64,000 nucleotides of DNA, taken from positions 466,196 through 530,195 of the forward strand of contig PGCO01000013.1 of the NCBI GenBank assembly GCA_002786355.1, read 5' to 3'. Position 1 is the stretch's first letter. Every line of letters begins with the position of its first letter. This stretch comes from Sediminibacterium sp. FEMGT703S (GTDB taxonomy: Bacteria > Bacteroidota > Bacteroidia > Chitinophagales > Chitinophagaceae). The position numbers were made by a program, and so were the translations under genes. Shown here in pieces: positions 36,787 through 46,474 of this stretch. The notes under the pieces were generated by a model that saw nothing but the letters and a program-made list of their open reading frames with translations, had not been told where the DNA came from and searched no databases.

Positions 36787-38454
36787 TTAAACAAGCATTC
36801 TAACCGGCTCTTCTAGCAATTGTTTCAAAGTTTGTAAGAATGCAGCTCCAGTTGCACCATCCACTACACGGTGGTCGCAGCTTAAGGTTAGCTTCATAAT
36901 ATTTCCAGCAACTACTTGACCATTCTTTACTACAGGCTCTTGTGAAATACCACCCACGGCTAAAATACAAGCATCCGGCGGATTAATGATGGCTGTAAAT
37001 TGATCAATACCAAACATGCCTAAGTTAGAAATAGTAAATGTGCTGCCTTCCCAATCAGATGGTTGCAATTTTTTATCTTTTGCTTTTTGGGCAAAGTCTT
37101 TTACTTCAGCGCCAATTTGGCTTAATGATTTACCATCGGCAAATCTTACTACAGGAACCAATAAACCTTCATCTACTGCTACTGCAACACCAATATTGAT
37201 ATGATCGTTGTATCTAATAAAATCACCCATCCAAGAGCTATTCACTTTTGGATGTTTCTTCAATGCCATAGCAGTTGCTTTTACAACTAAATCATTAAAG
37301 CTCACTTTTACAGGAGCCACTTCATTAATTTTAGTTCTAGCAGCAATAGCAGCATCCATGTCAATTTGCATGGTTAAGTAAAAATGAGGCGCAGTAAATA
37401 AACTTTCACTTAAACGCTTCGCAATTACTTTACGCATTTGAGACACAGGCACATCGGTATAACTAACCTGACCAGCCACTGCATTACTTACAGCAGGGGT
37501 TGCAGATTTAGCTGCAGGAGCCGCTGTTGCAGCCTGAGTTACAGCAGGAGTATATTGGTCAATATCGATTTTTGTGATTCTACCATTATCCCCTGAACCC
37601 TTTACATATTTTAAATCAATGCCTTTTTCGGCAGCAATTCTTTTTGCTAAAGGAGATGCAAAAATTCTACCACTATTTACAACAGCTTGTTCAACAATAG
37701 GCTCAGCAGCAACTACAAGCGCTGCTGGAGCTGAAGGAGCTGCAGGAGTCGTTTCAGCAACTGGTGTAGAAACTGCACTAGCGCCGGCTTTTAAGCCATT
37801 AACAATTGCAGCAACATCCAATCCATCCTTGCCAATTATACATAACAAGTCGTTTACCAATATTTTCTCACCCGCTTTAGCCCCTTGATATAATAAAATA
37901 CCATCCTTGTAACTTTCCAGTTCCATGGTAGCTTTATCGGTTTCTATATCAGCTAGTACTTCTCCTTTTTTAACAATATCTCCAACATTTTTTTGCCATG
38001 AAGCAATCACCCCTTCCGTCATTGTATCGCTTAATCGAGGCATTAATACTACTTCTTCCATAGAAGCAAAATCAGTTGTAGGGGCTACATTCGTAGGGAT
38101 TGAAGCCGCAGCTGGTTCAGCGGGCTCAACGGTTGAGGCAGCCACTGATTCAGCAGTTGGGATAGCCGCAATTGCACCACCACCATGTATTTTAACTAAT
38201 TCGGTTATATCTTCCCCTGGTTTACCAAAAATGGCTAATAAATCGTTCACCTGCAATTTCCCTCCATCAGGAGTTCCTATATGAAGAAGAACGCCATCCT
38301 GGTAACTTTCTAGTTCCATGGTAGCTTTATCAGTCTCAATTTCAGCCAGTAAGTCGCCCTTCTGAACTGTATCACCCACTCTTTTATGCCAAGCGGCAAT
38401 TACCCCTTCGGTCATGGTATCACTTAATCGGGGCATCAAAATCACTTCAGCCAT
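36787..38454 (-). CDS. pdhC: Dihydrolipoamide acetyltransferase (E2) of pyruvate dehydrogenase
   Basis: A 555-residue E2 subunit. It has two lipoyl domains with lipoylated Lys43 and Lys174 (in ETDKATME), Ala/Pro-rich linkers, a peripheral-subunit-binding domain (FASPLAKRIAAEKGIDL) and the acetyltransferase core ending with CDHRVVDG, whose catalytic His528 and Asp532 are intact. It transfers acetyl groups from pyruvate to CoA. E1 and E3 genes are not adjacent. A branched-chain E2 is less likely because of the typical PDH-style double lipoyl start. It lies 51 nt behind icd. Confidence 0.93.
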   Translation of the reverse strand: MAEVILMPRLSDTMTEGVIAAWHKRVGDTVQKGDLLAEIETDKATMELESYQDGVLLHIGTPDGGKLQVNDLLAIFGKPGEDITELVKIHGGGAIAAIPTAESVAASTVEPAEPAAASIPTNVAPTTDFASMEEVVLMPRLSDTMTEGVIASWQKNVGDIVKKGEVLADIETDKATMELESYKDGILLYQGAKAGEKILVNDLLCIIGKDGLDVAAIVNGLKAGASAVSTPVAETTPAAPSAPAALVVAAEPIVEQAVVNSGRIFASPLAKRIAAEKGIDLKYVKGSGDNGRITKIDIDQYTPAVTQAATAAPAAKSATPAVSNAVAGQVSYTDVPVSQMRKVIAKRLSESLFTAPHFYLTMQIDMDAAIAARTKINEVAPVKVSFNDLVVKATAMALKKHPKVNSSWMGDFIRYNDHINIGVAVAVDEGLLVPVVRFADGKSLSQIGAEVKDFAQKAKDKKLQPSDWEGSTFTISNLGMFGIDQFTAIINPPDACILAVGGISQEPVVKNGQVVAGNIMKLTLSCDHRVVDGATGAAFLQTLKQLLEEPVRMLV

Positions 38455-38505
38455 TGTTCTATATGCTTTAAATGAGCCGTGAAATTACGTTAAAAATCAA
38501 CTCAA

Positions 38506-39960
38506 TTATTGCCCCTGTGCAAGACTATAGGCTTTTTTATCTCCCCACATGTTCAATATCTCTGTGGAACAAACTTTAAAATCTGCCGTAAGTCTTTTAT
38601 AAAGCTCAATAATGTCAATCTGAGTAAGAGGGATATCGCCCACACTTTCAAACCTACAACGGTATTGATTCACCAGATTAGTATAAACAGAACCTTTAGG
38701 CCAAACCTGCGTTCCTCTATTACTGATAGTAACCAATTTAAATAAGTCTAATGTATGTTTTAAACACTTATCTGCTACTATTGTAGGCTGTTCATTACTC
38801 TCTATGAACATATCAACCCCAACAATAAATTCATTGTTGTTGTCATTTGTTTCCAGCATAGGATTATTCTCTAAAGCAAAAATGGTAGGAGTTACAGAAA
38901 CATCCTTCATATCTGGCTTAGGATTATGAGCGGGCTTTTGACCAAAATTGGCAATAATTGCATTGGCAAATTCAGTTGTATTAAGGGCAGGTGTTCCCTT
39001 TTCACCAAAGTCGCCTGTATGCTTACCACTTTCTAGGGTGTATAATAATGCATTCTCAATCATCGACGCAGATTGCATCAAACCTAAATGACGCAACATT
39101 CCAATACCACTTAATAATAATGCAGTTGGGTTTGCAATGTTTTTACCAGCTATATCAGGAGCTGTTCCATGAACTGCTTCAAAAATAGAAATATGGTCCC
39201 CAATATTTGCAGAAGGGGCAAAACCTAACCCACCCACTAAACCAGCGCACAAATCACTAACAATATCTCCTTGTAAATTGGTTAAAACCACCACATCAAA
39301 AAGATCGGGCTTACTTACCAACTTCATACATAAATCATCTACAATAACATCATCTGCTTTTAACTCAGGATATTCCTTGGCAATCTCATAAAACACTTCC
39401 AAAAACAAACCATCCGTTAGCTTCATGATATTGGCCTTATGACCGCAAGTAATTCTTTTACAGCCCTTCTTCTTAGCCATTTCAAACGCATAGCGAATCA
39501 CTTGCATGCTACCAGGACGAGTGATAAATCTTCTGCTTAAAGCCACGTCATTGGTAAGCATATGCTCAATACCACCGTAAGTATCTTCAATATTTTCTCT
39601 AACTATAGTAATATCAATAGGGATACCCGCTTTGCTAAACACAGTATCTACCCCATGCAAAGACTGAAAAGTTCTTTTATTAGCATAGGTATTCCAAGTT
39701 TTGCGAGCAGTTACATTTACACTCTTTACTCCTTTTCCTTTAGGAGTTTCCATAGGTCCTTTAAAAAGAATTCCTAAAGACTCAATGGTTTGCTGTGCTT
39801 CTGGAGTCATACCATTACTGTATCCTTTGTCAAATACCCATTTACCCATTTCTACCACTTGATAAGTTAAGGGTACTTTAGCGGCATCAAATATGGATAA
39901 AACAGAGTCCATGATTTCTGGACCAATTCCATCTCCTTTAGCTACGGCAATTTTAGTCAT
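38506..39960 (-). CDS. icd: Isocitrate dehydrogenase, probably NADP-dependent, long form
   Basis: A 484-residue TCA-cycle enzyme converting isocitrate to 2-oxoglutarate. The start KGDGIGPEI, the substrate motif NVTARKTWNTYANKR, DIVSDLCAGLVGG and the HGTAPDIAGK motif are typical. It follows the Thermus/Rickettsia-type isocitrate dehydrogenase with a C-terminal extension of about 130 residues. The extension here holds a distinct alpha/beta block (FIVGVDMFIESNE...DLFKLVTISNRG). Coenzyme specificity needs testing; NADP is assumed from the family. It is 51 nt upstream of the E2 gene, and a -7 box lies 20 nt before the start. Confidence 0.93.
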   Translation of the reverse strand: MTKIAVAKGDGIGPEIMDSVLSIFDAAKVPLTYQVVEMGKWVFDKGYSNGMTPEAQQTIESLGILFKGPMETPKGKGVKSVNVTARKTWNTYANKRTFQSLHGVDTVFSKAGIPIDITIVRENIEDTYGGIEHMLTNDVALSRRFITRPGSMQVIRYAFEMAKKKGCKRITCGHKANIMKLTDGLFLEVFYEIAKEYPELKADDVIVDDLCMKLVSKPDLFDVVVLTNLQGDIVSDLCAGLVGGLGFAPSANIGDHISIFEAVHGTAPDIAGKNIANPTALLLSGIGMLRHLGLMQSASMIENALLYTLESGKHTGDFGEKGTPALNTTEFANAIIANFGQKPAHNPKPDMKDVSVTPTIFALENNPMLETNDNNNEFIVGVDMFIESNEQPTIVADKCLKHTLDLFKLVTISNRGTQVWPKGSVYTNLVNQYRCRFESVGDIPLTQIDIIELYKRLTADFKVCSTEILNMWGDKKAYSLAQGQ

Positions 39961-39980
39961 AATCGTCTTTTTTAGTGCTG

Positions 39981-39988
39981 CAAAAGTA
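39981..39988 (-). promoter_or_regulatory. -7 promoter element of icd
   Basis: TACTTTTG on the minus strand, 20 nt before the ATG at 39960, is an exact TAnnTTTG match. It may also drive the downstream E2 gene. Confidence 0.5.
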
Positions 39989-40093
39989 CAGCCGATTCAA
40001 TCATTTTAAGCATTTATTCACACGAATATTTGATGAATTTACCCTTATAGAATGTTAATTTACCTACATTTACAATGATTAATCTTTATATCT

Positions 40094-40480
40094 ATGGTTT
40101 CTAAAATTTCAGCAGGTATTGAAATCACTGTAGAAGTATTCTACCAGTCCGATTACAGCAACCCGTTGAAAGGAGAATTCATGTTTGCTTACCGAATCAC
40201 TATAGAAAACCATAACAAGTTTACCGTTCAACTTTTAAGAAGGCATTGGTTTATTTTTGATAGCAATGCAGAACATAGAGAGGTTGAAGGAGAAGGAGTA
40301 GTAGGCGTTCAACCAATTCTAGCGCCAGGAGAGCAATACACTTATGTAAGTGGTTGTAATTTAAAAACCGAAATGGGTAAAATGCAAGGGAGCTATACTT
40401 TGCAAAATCAATATACTAAGCAGAATTTTAATGTACCCATCCCCTCTTTTGATTTGATTGCCCCAGCAAAAATGAATTAA
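40094..40480 (+). CDS. apaG: ApaG domain protein
   Basis: A 128-residue single-domain beta-sandwich protein of the ApaG family. Visible motifs are FAYRITIENHNKFTVQLLRRHW, the acidic segment REVEGEGVVGVQP and the TYVSGCNLKTEMGKMQGSY block. Its biochemical role is unsettled (linked to Co2+/Mg2+ homeostasis or pyrophosphate metabolism in enterobacteria). It is monocistronic; its 3' end overlaps the gldB 3' end by 4 nt in convergent orientation. Confidence 0.95.
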   Translation: MVSKISAGIEITVEVFYQSDYSNPLKGEFMFAYRITIENHNKFTVQLLRRHWFIFDSNAEHREVEGEGVVGVQPILAPGEQYTYVSGCNLKTEMGKMQGSYTLQNQYTKQNFNVPIPSFDLIAPAKMN

Positions 40481-41481
40481 CCGGGCTTGTATCTTGATTC
40501 CTCAAATAATTGAACAGGGTCCTTTTTCATAAGTGCATCAAAAGATAAATCACTGTTTTTGTTCATCCATTTTTTTACTATCTGCCATCCTAAAAACTGA
40601 CCAATATTACCTGGAGATTCTTTCCCAAAAGCTTGTGTAAAAGGTCCTTCCGTAACATATTCTCTTACTAATTGTGGATCTGACTTGTACAAAAGATCAT
40701 TCTGAATAAAAAAACTCCAGATATTTTTTTCATTATTTATACAAGCTTCTAATTGTTTAGCAGAATAACCAGAAATTAAAGTGTCGGAAAGTTGGGGCAG
40801 TAAATGGTCTACCACATATATCCGTTTTCCTAATTCAATCATTTGAGCAATCAAGGGCTTGCCAGACAATTGTTCGGGATACATATCTAATACTATATTT
40901 TTCATTGCGCTTACTGGAATATAAGCTGGCTCAAATTTTCTGGAGATAAATGCTGGATACATGGCCATCCCCTCTTCACTCGTATAAATGGGATGGTCTT
41001 TACCCATAAACAATTGCCCTCCAATAGCAATGGCATCTTTGGTAAGAATACACCCATAACTATTAACAGGGCCTATAAAACTAATTAATTTGGTAGGCAA
41101 GGGATAAGATGGAAAATAATTTTTCACATACTGTAAGCCCGTTTTGATTGCTTTAGCTTGTTTTTTTTGCTCATTAAAAATAACCGCATACTGTTTATAA
41201 AAAGGCCGGTAAACGCGAATAAAATCTTTTAAATCTTCAGATTCTGTTTGAGGCATTAGTGCAAGAATATTCGTGAGAAAAACCATCGTAAACCCAGGAT
41301 ATTTCTTGTCTAATGCGGCAATAGAAGCTTCCAGTTGAAGCGTATCGATTGCAAAAAAATCTTCTTCGAAGTGCTGTTCTTGGAGCTGAATTTTTATCCC
41401 AGAAACGTCAGGAGCATTATCCTGGTTATTGCAAGCAAACAATAATATCGATAAAAATAAAGCAAACATCCTTGTATTCAT
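40477..41481 (-). CDS. gldB: GldB-family lipoprotein
   Basis: A 334-residue lipoprotein with lipobox LLFAC, lipidated Cys17 from the ATG at 41481. The body matches GldB: the early block DTLQLEASIAALDKKYPGF and later FIGPVNSYGCILTKDAIAIG, with HPIYTSEEGMAMYPAF, then a C-terminal helical part. GldB is required for gliding and type IX secretion in flavobacteria, but homologs occur in many non-gliding Bacteroidota, where the role is unknown. Divergent from nadE (57 nt), an arrangement common in the phylum. No gldC is adjacent. Confidence 0.88.
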   Translation of the reverse strand: MNTRMFALFLSILLFACNNQDNAPDVSGIKIQLQEQHFEEDFFAIDTLQLEASIAALDKKYPGFTMVFLTNILALMPQTESEDLKDFIRVYRPFYKQYAVIFNEQKKQAKAIKTGLQYVKNYFPSYPLPTKLISFIGPVNSYGCILTKDAIAIGGQLFMGKDHPIYTSEEGMAMYPAFISRKFEPAYIPVSAMKNIVLDMYPEQLSGKPLIAQMIELGKRIYVVDHLLPQLSDTLISGYSAKQLEACINNEKNIWSFFIQNDLLYKSDPQLVREYVTEGPFTQAFGKESPGNIGQFLGWQIVKKWMNKNSDLSFDALMKKDPVQLFEESRYKPG

Positions 41482-41538
41482 AGAACGAATTAACGGAAAG
41501 GATTGCAATCATGTTGTTAAATTGATGAAATTTGTGCC

Positions 41539-43221
41539 ATGAAAATATTCATAGCACAACAAAACTATCATATTGGCAATTTTGAGTTAAACACCAAAAA
41601 GATAATAGAAGCCATTGAAACTGCTAAAGCAGCAGGTGGAGACTTAATCCTTTTTAGTGAAATGACTGTATCGGGATATCCTGCCAGAGATTTTGTTGAA
41701 TTTGAAGATTTTATTGAACAATGCAATATTGCAGTCAATACCATTAAAGCCCATGCCGATTCTATTGGTGTATTAATTGGAAGTCCGGTAAAAAACAAAC
41801 ATTTAAAAGGCAAAGACTTATTTAATGCTGCCTATTTTTTATATGAAAAAGAAGTAAAAGCAGTAGTTCACAAAACATTATTACCAACTTATGATGTGTT
41901 TGATGAATACCGTTATTTTGAACCTGCATACGAGTGGAATATCATTGAATTTAAAGGCAAAAAGCTGGCAGTAACTATTTGTGAAGACATTTGGAATTTA
42001 GGAGACAACCCGCTTTATCGAGTTTGCCCTATGGATGAATTGATGAAATTCAATCCAGACATCATGCTCAATTTAAGTGCATCACCATTTGATTATACGC
42101 ATGATGAAGACCGAAAAGCAGTCATCAAATCAAATGTTTTAAAATATAAAATTCCATTATTTTACTGCAATGCAGTAGGAAGTCAAACGGAAATTGTTTT
42201 TGATGGAGCATCGTTGGTTTTTGACAAGGAAGCCAATTTAATGAAAGCCTTTCCAATGTTTGAAGAAGCGCTAGACTGGGTTGATTTAAATGAAGATGGA
42301 TTCATCAACGGACCAATTTTAGAACCAGCCTGTAGAATACCAGAAAAAGAATTAAACCCCGCAACCCTAGATCCTCAATTAAATATTGAGCAAGTTTATC
42401 AAGCCTTGGTATTTGGCATTAAAGATTATTTTGGGAAAATGGGTTTCACCAAAGCAATTCTTGGATCTTCAGGGGGGATTGATTCTGCCGTAACATTGGC
42501 CATTGCCTGTGATGCGCTGGGTGCAGAAAATGTGAGAGCCATTTTGATGCCATCTCCTTATTCTACAGATCACTCTGTTAATGATGCGGTAGCACTGAGT
42601 AAAAATTTAAATAACCCGTATGATATTGTTCGAATTGATCAGGTATACGAAAGCTTTTTACAAACTTTAAAGCCTTTGTTTAAAGACCTACCCTTTTCAT
42701 TAGCCGAAGAAAATATTCAAAGCAGAAGTAGAGGAAATATATTAATGGCTATTGCCAATAAGTTTGGATATGTATTATTAAATACGTCTAATAAAAGCGA
42801 ATTGGCTACTGGTTATGGAACCTTGTATGGTGATATGGCAGGGGGGCTTGGCGTACTAGGTGATTGTTATAAATTACAAGTGTATGAATTAGCCAGATAC
42901 ATCAACCAATCAAGAGAAATTATTCCGCATAATATCATTAGTAAGCCTCCTAGTGCAGAACTAAGACCCAATCAAAAAGACAGTGATAGTTTACCAGACT
43001 ATGGAGTGCTTGATAAATTATTGTACCAATATATCGAGAAAAGACAAAGTCCAGACAATATTAAGTCTCAAGGATTTGATGCTGCGTTAGTAGACCGCAC
43101 CCTCAAAATGGTCAACAATAACGAATACAAGCGAAATCAATTTTGCCCCATCATTCGTATTTCACCAAAAGCTTTTGGCGTTGGAAGAAGAATGCCGATT
43201 GTTGGTAAATACCTAAGCTAA
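41539..43221 (+). CDS. nadE: Glutamine-dependent NAD+ synthetase
   Basis: A 560-residue two-domain enzyme. The N-terminal nitrilase-fold glutaminase has catalytic Glu41 (SEMTVSGYP), Lys112 (VHKTLLP) and Cys148 (TICEDIWN). The C-terminal ammonia-dependent synthetase begins near residue 275 with the ATP pyrophosphatase loop SSGGIDSAV (about 311-319). It amidates nicotinate adenine dinucleotide to NAD+. All expected catalytic residues are present. It overlaps the convergent universal-stress-protein gene by 4 nt. The start ATG is the first of the frame. Confidence 0.97.
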   Translation: MKIFIAQQNYHIGNFELNTKKIIEAIETAKAAGGDLILFSEMTVSGYPARDFVEFEDFIEQCNIAVNTIKAHADSIGVLIGSPVKNKHLKGKDLFNAAYFLYEKEVKAVVHKTLLPTYDVFDEYRYFEPAYEWNIIEFKGKKLAVTICEDIWNLGDNPLYRVCPMDELMKFNPDIMLNLSASPFDYTHDEDRKAVIKSNVLKYKIPLFYCNAVGSQTEIVFDGASLVFDKEANLMKAFPMFEEALDWVDLNEDGFINGPILEPACRIPEKELNPATLDPQLNIEQVYQALVFGIKDYFGKMGFTKAILGSSGGIDSAVTLAIACDALGAENVRAILMPSPYSTDHSVNDAVALSKNLNNPYDIVRIDQVYESFLQTLKPLFKDLPFSLAEENIQSRSRGNILMAIANKFGYVLLNTSNKSELATGYGTLYGDMAGGLGVLGDCYKLQVYELARYINQSREIIPHNIISKPPSAELRPNQKDSDSLPDYGVLDKLLYQYIEKRQSPDNIKSQGFDAALVDRTLKMVNNNEYKRNQFCPIIRISPKAFGVGRRMPIVGKYLS

Positions 43222-44072
43222 TTATTTTTACTTAATACCAAAATGGGAACATGGCTATGAAAAGCCAATTTTTTGGTATGACTAGAAGAAAATAATTGAG
43301 CAAAGAAATTATGTTCTTTGGGCACGGTGATGACTAAATCAACTTGTTGTTCATCTACAAATTGGTTAATCCCGTTCACAAAATTTTCTTCATGTGAAAA
43401 GTGATAGCTAGGGTTTAAATTTTGTAAGACAGTATGCACTGCAAAGCTCTCGCCCATGACTGTTCCTGGAAATGTCTGTTCAAATTCATCTGGTTCTGCT
43501 TCAACATTAAAAACCATTAAAGCAGCACCAGTTAATGCTTGCATTGACGCAATTTGATCAACAGGAATATATTTTTCTGCATCATTAAAATCGCATGCAA
43601 ATAGTAATTTTTGGATTGGCTTAAAGCTAGACTTGGCAGGTACAATAATCAGGGGAATATGACTATGTTCCGCAATATGCACTGTATTACTACCAATTAG
43701 GGTTTCGGCTAAAGCACCGCCACCAGTAATTCCCATTACCACTAACTCTATTGATTCTTTTTCTGCATAATCTTCTAATGCAGAGAGGATGGATCCATAA
43801 ACAGCAAGCACATCAAATACAATCCCCGTGTCTAAATACTTTGAGATTAAATTAGCTCTAAACTCAAGTAGTCTATTTTCTGCAGATTCTCTAAAACTGT
43901 CTATTTCAGGAATTTGAATACCAGGCATCATTGGATCTATTGCAACAGGTATTTCATAAGCATGCAATAAAACAATTCGATTCGCTTTCACTTGTTGAGC
44001 AAAATGAACAGCGTAATCAGCAGCATTACTGGCAGTAGACGAAAAGTCGGTAGGTACAATGATGGTTTTCAT
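43218..44072 (-). CDS. Universal stress protein, two tandem UspA domains
   Basis: A 284-residue protein with two Usp domains (about residues 1-145 and 150-284). Domain 1 has the ATP-binding pattern G-2x-G-9x-G-S exactly (GITGGGALAETLIGS). Domain 2 lacks this pattern, so it may not bind ATP. I placed the start at ATG 44072 (MKTIIVPTDFSS), the canonical N-terminus; the 14-residue extension of the open frame is unlike the family. It is 64 nt behind the thiolase on the same strand. Cytoplasmic stress-related role by family. Confidence 0.92.
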   Translation of the reverse strand: MKTIIVPTDFSSTASNAADYAVHFAQQVKANRIVLLHAYEIPVAIDPMMPGIQIPEIDSFRESAENRLLEFRANLISKYLDTGIVFDVLAVYGSILSALEDYAEKESIELVVMGITGGGALAETLIGSNTVHIAEHSHIPLIIVPAKSSFKPIQKLLFACDFNDAEKYIPVDQIASMQALTGAALMVFNVEAEPDEFEQTFPGTVMGESFAVHTVLQNLNPSYHFSHEENFVNGINQFVDEQQVDLVITVPKEHNFFAQLFSSSHTKKLAFHSHVPILVLSKNN

Positions 44073-44136
44073 AATCCATTTATTTCTTGTGAAGTTCCGA
44101 TAAATGTTCAACACAAAAAATGAAAAAAATCATATA

Positions 44137-45312
44137 TTAGAGATTCTCAATAATCCCCGCGATACCTTGGCCACCCCCTACACAAGCAGTTACCATACCA
44201 TATTTTTTATTCAATCGCTTCATATCATTCAATAACTGCACTGTCAATTTACAACCCGTGCAACCTAATGGATGACCTAATGCAATAGCTCCACCATTGA
44301 TATTTACTTTTGTACTATCTAATCCTAACTCCCTAATTACAGCAAGTGACTGAGAGGCAAATGCTTCATTTAATTCAAACAAATCAATATCGCCTAAATT
44401 CATTCCTGCTTGCTTCAAAACCTTTGGTATTGCAGCAACAGGGCCAATGCCCATGATTCTAGGATGAACCCCAGCAGAAGCGCAGTTTACTAATCTTCCG
44501 ATTGGGGTTAAGCCCAATGACAACATCATTCGCTCGCTCATAACCAATGCAAATGCTGCACCATCACTAGTTTGAGAAGAATTACCAGCAGTTACACTGC
44601 CTCCTATTGCAAAAGCAGCTTTTAATTTAGATAATCCTTCTACCGTTGTCTCTGCTCTTAATCCTTCATCAGTATCTACAATATATGACCTAACTGCTTT
44701 TTTACCTTTTTCGTTTAAATAAGTTTCATCTACTGTTATGGGTAGAATACCTGATTTAAAATAGCCATTTTCAATAGCTGTTTTTGCCTTCATATGAGAA
44801 GCATAAGCAAAAGCATCTTGATCTTCTCTTGATATATTAAACTCTTTTGCAACTGCCTCAGCAGTCAATCCCATACTTAGATAGTAGTCTGGCTCATCTT
44901 TGGCAATTGCATAAGAAGGCACTGTCTTCCATCCAGCAGTAGGAACCATACTCATACTTTCTGTTCCACCAGCAATAATACACTCAGCCATTCCCGACCT
45001 AATTTTAGCGGTTGCGGTTGCTATGCTTTCTAATCCACTTGCACAATATCGATTAATGGTGATACCTGCCACTTCAATACCCAAGGCTTTAGCCGCAATT
45101 ACTCTACCAAACTGTAACCCTTGCTCTGCTTCAGGTACAGCATTTCCAACTATCACATCATCTACTAATTTCGAGTCTAGCTGTGGTACGGATGCCATTA
45201 AACCTTTGATTACTTCAACAGCTAAATCATCGGGTCTAAAAAAACGGAATCCACCCTTTTTACTTTTAGTAACTGCGGTTCTAAATCCCGCTACTATATA
45301 GGCTTCTTGCAT
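44137..45312 (-). CDS. Acetyl-CoA C-acyltransferase (thiolase)
   Basis: A 391-residue thiolase with Cys90 (NRYCASGLES), the acid-base His in GGAIALGHPLGCTG and the second Cys in TACVGGGQG. The pattern is that of FadA/AtoB-type enzymes. The sequence alone does not tell degradative 3-ketoacyl-CoA thiolase from acetoacetyl-CoA thiolase. No FadB-like gene is adjacent. A -7 box lies 18 nt before the start, with the gene transcribed away from pyrD. Confidence 0.93.
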   Translation of the reverse strand: MQEAYIVAGFRTAVTKSKKGGFRFFRPDDLAVEVIKGLMASVPQLDSKLVDDVIVGNAVPEAEQGLQFGRVIAAKALGIEVAGITINRYCASGLESIATATAKIRSGMAECIIAGGTESMSMVPTAGWKTVPSYAIAKDEPDYYLSMGLTAEAVAKEFNISREDQDAFAYASHMKAKTAIENGYFKSGILPITVDETYLNEKGKKAVRSYIVDTDEGLRAETTVEGLSKLKAAFAIGGSVTAGNSSQTSDGAAFALVMSERMMLSLGLTPIGRLVNCASAGVHPRIMGIGPVAAIPKVLKQAGMNLGDIDLFELNEAFASQSLAVIRELGLDSTKVNINGGAIALGHPLGCTGCKLTVQLLNDMKRLNKKYGMVTACVGGGQGIAGIIENL

Positions 45313-45330
45313 AAACTTGATTTAATCATT

Positions 45331-45338
45331 CAAATGTA
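45331..45338 (-). promoter_or_regulatory. -7 promoter element of the thiolase gene
   Basis: TACATTTG on the minus strand, 18 nt before the ATG at 45312, is an exact TAnnTTTG match. Confidence 0.5.
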
Positions 45339-45410
45339 GTAAAAATGATTAAAAGTTGTTTATGCAACTAAATTTTAAATCATTCTTTAGGGGTATTTTC
45401 GCAAAAATTT

Positions 45411-46469
45411 TTGACTTTGTATCCACTATTAAGAAATATACTATTTAAGGCAGCCCCAGAGAAAGTGCATTATTTTTCTATGAACTGTTTAAAAATAGCC
45501 ACTTCAATAGGTTTGGGTGACACCATACTTAAAAATCTATTTCAGTACAAGGCCACTAATTTGCAAAAAGAAGTAATGGGCTTGAATTTTAAAAACCCAG
45601 TAGGTTTAGGGGCGGGCTTCGATAAAAATGCCGCTTACTTGCATGAATTAGAAGCACTCGGGTTTGGATTTGTTGAAATAGGCACCGTTACGCCAAAAGG
45701 ACAACCAGGCAATGATTTACCAAGGTTATTTAGACTGCCAGCAGACAAGGCTTTGATTAACAGAATGGGATTCAACAACGAAGGTGTTGCTGCAGTAAAA
45801 GAACGCTTAGTGAATTGGAACAGCAGAGGAAAATCGAAGGGAGATTTAATTATTGGCGGCAATATTGGTAAAAATAAAATTACTCCCAATGAAGATGCTT
45901 GGAAAGATTATAGTATTTGCTTTAATGAATTGCACGATCAGGTAGATTATTTTGTGGTAAATGTAAGCTCACCAAATACGCCTGGATTAAGGGCCTTACA
46001 AGAAAAAGATGCACTCACAAAAATTTTCAGTGAATTACAACATCATAATGCAGGCAAATCAAATCCAAAACCACTTTTATTAAAAATTGCACCAGACCTT
46101 ACTAAAGAACAATTAGACGATATTGTAGAACTATCGTTAACAATGAACTTGAGTGGATTGGTCGCAACCAATACTACTTTAGACAGGTCAAATTTATCTG
46201 CAACATCTGCAGCCTTAAGTGAGTCAATTGGTATGGGGGGATTGAGCGGAAAGCCAGTTCAGAAAAGATCTACAGAAATTGTTCAATATATTTCAAATCA
46301 AACCCAAGGTAAAGTTCCAATCATTGCAAGTGGTGGAATTTTTACTGGTGAAGATGCCAAAGAAAAAATGATTGCAGGTGCTTCGTTAGTGCAAGTTTGG
46401 ACAGGCTTTGTTTATGAAGGACCTGCAATCGTAAAAAATATTTGTACTTACTTATCAGCAAATAAATAA
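45411..46469 (+). CDS. pyrD: Dihydroorotate dehydrogenase, quinone-type (class 2)
   Basis: A 352-residue FMN enzyme of pyrimidine synthesis. The N-terminal amphipathic helices (YPLLRNILFKAAPEKVHYFS) are the membrane-associating segment of class 2. GLGAGFDKNAAY, INRMGFNNEG, NVSSPNTPGLR (catalytic Ser region) and the C-terminal IIASGGIFTGEDA follow. It transfers electrons to quinone. There is no ATG; the start is TTG at 45411 or 45417, the latter giving the family's usual MYPLL. The thiolase gene is divergent, 98 nt away. Confidence 0.95.
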   Translation: MTLYPLLRNILFKAAPEKVHYFSMNCLKIATSIGLGDTILKNLFQYKATNLQKEVMGLNFKNPVGLGAGFDKNAAYLHELEALGFGFVEIGTVTPKGQPGNDLPRLFRLPADKALINRMGFNNEGVAAVKERLVNWNSRGKSKGDLIIGGNIGKNKITPNEDAWKDYSICFNELHDQVDYFVVNVSSPNTPGLRALQEKDALTKIFSELQHHNAGKSNPKPLLLKIAPDLTKEQLDDIVELSLTMNLSGLVATNTTLDRSNLSATSAALSESIGMGGLSGKPVQKRSTEIVQYISNQTQGKVPIIASGGIFTGEDAKEKMIAGASLVQVWTGFVYEGPAIVKNICTYLSANK

Positions 46470-46474
46470 TTGAA

